Shown here piece after piece: positions 61,669 through 64,000 of a stretch of 64,000 bases of DNA. The position numbers were made by a program, and so were the translations under genes. The notes under the pieces were generated by a model. That model saw nothing but the letters and a program-made list of their open reading frames with translations. It did not search any database and was not told the origin of the DNA. The stretch comes from Syntrophales bacterium (lineage in GTDB: Bacteria > Desulfobacterota > Syntrophia > Syntrophales > UBA2210), in contig JALNXD010000001.1 in NCBI GenBank assembly GCA_023230565.1, positions 124,001-188,000 on the forward strand. Direction: 5' to 3'. Numbering within the stretch: position 1 is the first letter of the stretch; each line of letters opens with the position of its first letter.

Positions 61669-63135
61669 GTGAAAGTCATCCTTGCTGGCATCAATATCGA
61701 TTGGGAAACATTGAAAGAACTCGAAAAGAGTACTTCCCGTCTTGATACTTTAACTCCGGAAACAATTTCGGCAGCCTATGCCAGGATAAGCCGGAATCCA
61801 AAACCTGTAAACGAATTACGGCAGATTTCGCGGCAGGAAATCGAAAAAGCACGCAAGTCGAATCAGAATATCGTTTTTGATATGGGGCATAATTCAATTG
61901 CCGAGCATGCCGTTTTCAATATAGATATCATTGGTGTTTCACGTTTAATTGTGGAAGAAATAGAAAAGTTCAGGCTTGCCTCCTATACGGAAAAATCACA
62001 AAGATATATCCGTCTTGGAAACGATTTTGTGATACCGGAAGAAATTAAACAAGCCGGACTTACCGATCTTTTCATTGAAACCATAGCAATGCAGAATTCC
62101 CTCTATCACAATCTTTACAAAAAACTTAAAACACGAATCTTTGAACAATATGCTTCATCAGAAGCAAGCGCAGGCACATTTGAGGGGTGGGCGAAAGAAG
62201 ACGCACGGTATATTGTATCGCTGGCGACGGAATCCCAGCTAGGTATGACAGTAAACGCCCGAACTCTCGAGTTAATGCTTCGAAGGCTCGCCTCACATCC
62301 TCTTTACGAAGCAAATGAATATGGGAAAAAGCTCTTCAAGGCAGTTAAAGGAGCAGCGCCATCATTAATTCGCTACACGGAAGCAACGGCCTTTGAAAAG
62401 GAAACAAGGAGGGATCTGAAACACAATGTGAATGCTCTTATGGAACTGCATAATGACTTCCCCGCCTCCGGTACGTTCCTCGGACAGGAAAATTCCGTAG
62501 TGCTTATCAATGCTACAGCTGATGGAGATGATGTAATAGTGGCCTCTCTGCTCCACTCTCATTCAAATCGCTCTCTCGCCGAATGCCGCCGTCTTGCTTC
62601 CCGGCTATCCAATGGGGAAAAAGAGTCGTTAATTAAAACGGTCTGCAGGCATATGGCTTCATATAACATCCCGCTTCGTGAATTCGAAACCGCAGAAATG
62701 ATATTCGAAGCAACTGTAAGCGCAACCTGTTTCGCTCAGTTGAAGCGGCACCGTATGGCCACTATCATAAGCCAGCAATATGATCCTGATCTTGGAGTGA
62801 CAATCCCGCCGATGATCCACGAAACAGGTATGGAGTCCCTCTTCATAGAGGCAATTGAACGCACAAACGACATATATCGAAAAATTTTTTCTGTTTCTCC
62901 AGCTGCGGCACCCTATATTTTGACAAACGCTCACAGGAAGAGGGTTCTCATAAAAGTAAATGTAAGAGAACTGCACCACATCTCACGGCTTCGCGAAGAT
63001 GTACATGCTCAATGGGATATACGGAGTACTGCGCAGCAAATGATCCGTCTGGGAAGATCTGTCATGCCTGTTTCTCTTATGTTCGCCTGTGGAAAGGATG
63101 TTTTCGAAGATCTTCACAAAAAAATTCTTTCCTGA
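61669..63135 (+). CDS. Tandem ThyX-like protein (flavin-dependent thymidylate synthase family)
   Basis: A 488-residue protein made of two ThyX-like domains. Canonical ThyX is about 220-250 residues and has the motif RHRxxSxNExSxRY. The first domain has GHNSIAEHAVFNIDIIGVSR and then EKFRLASYTEKSQRY, keeping the SxRY half but lacking RHR. The second has KRHRMATIISQQYDP, keeping RHR but losing SxRY, and NVRELHHISRLREDVHAQWDIR, the typical C-terminal part. Active sites of ThyX form between subunits, so the two halves may complement each other. Start GTG 61669 follows AAGGGAA. It could be the cell's thymidylate synthase or a paralogue with another role. Confidence 0.82.
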   Translation: MKVILAGINIDWETLKELEKSTSRLDTLTPETISAAYARISRNPKPVNELRQISRQEIEKARKSNQNIVFDMGHNSIAEHAVFNIDIIGVSRLIVEEIEKFRLASYTEKSQRYIRLGNDFVIPEEIKQAGLTDLFIETIAMQNSLYHNLYKKLKTRIFEQYASSEASAGTFEGWAKEDARYIVSLATESQLGMTVNARTLELMLRRLASHPLYEANEYGKKLFKAVKGAAPSLIRYTEATAFEKETRRDLKHNVNALMELHNDFPASGTFLGQENSVVLINATADGDDVIVASLLHSHSNRSLAECRRLASRLSNGEKESLIKTVCRHMASYNIPLREFETAEMIFEATVSATCFAQLKRHRMATIISQQYDPDLGVTIPPMIHETGMESLFIEAIERTNDIYRKIFSVSPAAAPYILTNAHRKRVLIKVNVRELHHISRLREDVHAQWDIRSTAQQMIRLGRSVMPVSLMFACGKDVFEDLHKKILS

Positions 63136-63146
63136 GGAAAAATCCT

Positions 63147-64000
63147 ATGGTTCTTTTAAATGAGCTTTTATGGTTTTTTCTCGTATTCTTTCTGTCAGCA
63201 ACAGTTTTATCAGGATATCTTTCGTGGCTCAATATTCAGCATCTGAAAACCCATGGTCGCCAGATACCTTCTGATTTCGGAGGGAGAATCAAGCAGATTA
63301 CTCTGGCCAGGATGTCCGATTACACAGTGGATTCTACACGGTTAAGGTCCTTTAATTCAATTGTCGATGACGGATTTCTCCTTCTAATTCTTTTAAGCGG
63401 AGTTCTCCCCCGGTATGCAGAAATTCTTGAAGAATCGAATCTTCCTTTTGTTGCAAAGGCCCTTTTATTCCTCGCGGTACCGGGAGCCGTCAGTGGTATT
63501 GTCAATATTCCTTTTGATCTATACGGTACTTTCGTAATTGAAAAGAGGTACGGCTTCAGTACGACAACATTCAGATTGTGGTGCATCGATTTCGTAAAAA
63601 GCCTCTTGATATCAATTTTTATAATCAGTTTTCTACTTTCCTGTTTTTTTATTTTATTGAGTGTTGCACCGGAAACCTGGTGGATATGGTCATGGCTTTT
63701 CTTTTCCATCTTCCAAATAGTGGCATTATGGCTGTATCCGGTCTTAATTGCACCCCTGTTTAACAAATATGAACCTGTAGCTGACCATAATTTGAAACGC
63801 AGTATTGTTTCGCTTGTCGAACGTGCCGGCCTCAAAACGAAAGCCGTCCTCCAGGTCGATGCGGGAAAAAGGAGCCGGCATTCAAACGCATACTTTACCG
63901 GCTTTGGAAGAACGAAACGTATTGTTTTATATGATACACTTATTGCCTCCCACAGCACAGATGAAATACTTGCAGTTCTTGCTCATGAAATCGGGCATTG
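63147..64000 (+). CDS. M48-family CAAX prenyl protease-like zinc peptidase (5' part, cut by window end)
   Basis: An open frame of 284 codons runs to the window end without a stop. It has several membrane helices, then the Ste24-type sequence SRHSNAYFTGFGRTKRIVLYDTL and the start of the zinc motif as LAHEIGH (HExxH). The N-terminal CAAX-type region (FDLYGTFVIEKRYGFSTTT) matches family M48A. GAGGA precedes ATG 63147, 11 bases after the ThyX-like stop, so the two are probably co-transcribed. It would degrade or process membrane proteins. Confidence 0.88.
   Translation, partial: MVLLNELLWFFLVFFLSATVLSGYLSWLNIQHLKTHGRQIPSDFGGRIKQITLARMSDYTVDSTRLRSFNSIVDDGFLLLILLSGVLPRYAEILEESNLPFVAKALLFLAVPGAVSGIVNIPFDLYGTFVIEKRYGFSTTTFRLWCIDFVKSLLISIFIISFLLSCFFILLSVAPETWWIWSWLFFSIFQIVALWLYPVLIAPLFNKYEPVADHNLKRSIVSLVERAGLKTKAVLQVDAGKRSRHSNAYFTGFGRTKRIVLYDTLIASHSTDEILAVLAHEIGH

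Noticed and set aside
63320..63958. 212-codon minus-strand frame at the right end
   Set aside because: It is the antisense shadow of the M48 protease gene, which has recognisable motifs on the plus strand.
1..64000. tRNA, rRNA, CRISPR, prophage or complete insertion sequence
   Set aside because: Intergenic regions were scanned for T-loop motifs, regular spacer repeats, transposase or integrase motifs, and none was found.

Overview
The window reads as chromosomal DNA of a strictly anaerobic, Gram-negative bacterium, most likely a syntrophic or sulfidogenic member of the Desulfobacterota (former Deltaproteobacteria). The supporting signs are MinD-type ATPases with inserted ferredoxins next to NifX-like proteins, ResB/CcsA (system II) cytochrome c maturation, a Tat-exported fumarate-reductase-like flavoprotein, rubrerythrin-like and flavoredoxin-rubredoxin proteins, GatCAB, and scattered acyl-CoA genes. 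This placement is inferred from gene content, not from a marker gene. No tRNA, rRNA, CRISPR array, phage or intact insertion sequence was seen.

Layout. 1-5.2 kb: the 3' tip of an unknown gene, a Tat-exported flavoprotein, then a minus-strand cytochrome c biogenesis group (tiny membrane ORF, DoxX/MauE-like, ResB, CcsA). 5.5-7.8 kb: DUF364 protein, MobB, a decayed MITE-like repeat, a small basic membrane protein and GreA. 8.0-13.4 kb: a metal-cluster or Fe-S locus resembling the Desulfovibrio orange-protein (ORP) genes: NifX-like protein, two MinD/ferredoxin ATPases, an Mrp-NifX fusion, a NifU/IscU-type scaffold and a metallo-beta-lactamase-fold protein. The scaffold has an in-frame TGA exactly at its first cluster-ligand cysteine, followed by a SECIS-like hairpin, so it is very probably a selenoprotein. 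13.6-17.3 kb: a divergent acyl-CoA synthetase and an ABC solute-binding protein.

17.4-25.2 kb (minus strand): a full isoleucine/valine block with two acetohydroxyacid synthases in tandem (ilvB1-ilvN1-ilvB2-ilvN2-ilvC-ilvD). Each ilvB is preceded by its own attenuator: a 28-residue leader peptide rich in Val/Leu in front of ilvB1 and one with an Ile run in front of ilvB2, each followed by a terminator hairpin. ilvB2 carries a one-base frameshift. 25.3-28.8 kb: penicillin-binding protein 1A, TatC and TatA/B. 29.0-34.9 kb: a tight operon of deacetylase-like protein, GatC, GatA, GatB, MtnA and a HAD phosphatase.

35-41.7 kb (minus strand): a redox and stress group (flavoredoxin-rubredoxin, rubrerythrin-like, FMN-binding protein, thioredoxin-like, peroxiredoxin, DUF2400) that runs by gene overlap into two membrane proteins. 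One of these is a two-helix potassium channel, and both end in the same unrecognised cytoplasmic domain. 42-53.6 kb: acyl-CoA metabolism (thiolase, 3-hydroxyacyl-CoA dehydrogenase, SDR, AMP-forming ligase, two-subunit CoA-transferase) around a LivHMGF transporter. 53.7-64 kb: NUDIX hydrolase, RlmD-like methyltransferase, TraB-family protein, zinc-ribbon rhomboid, lipoprotein, SfsA fused to a GIY-YIG-like domain, acyl-CoA dehydrogenase, a tandem two-domain ThyX homologue, and the start of an M48 CAAX-type protease cut by the window end.

The best candidates for new biology are the Sec-containing IscU-type scaffold in the ORP-like locus, the shared channel-associated domain, the paired ilv attenuators and the tandem ThyX.
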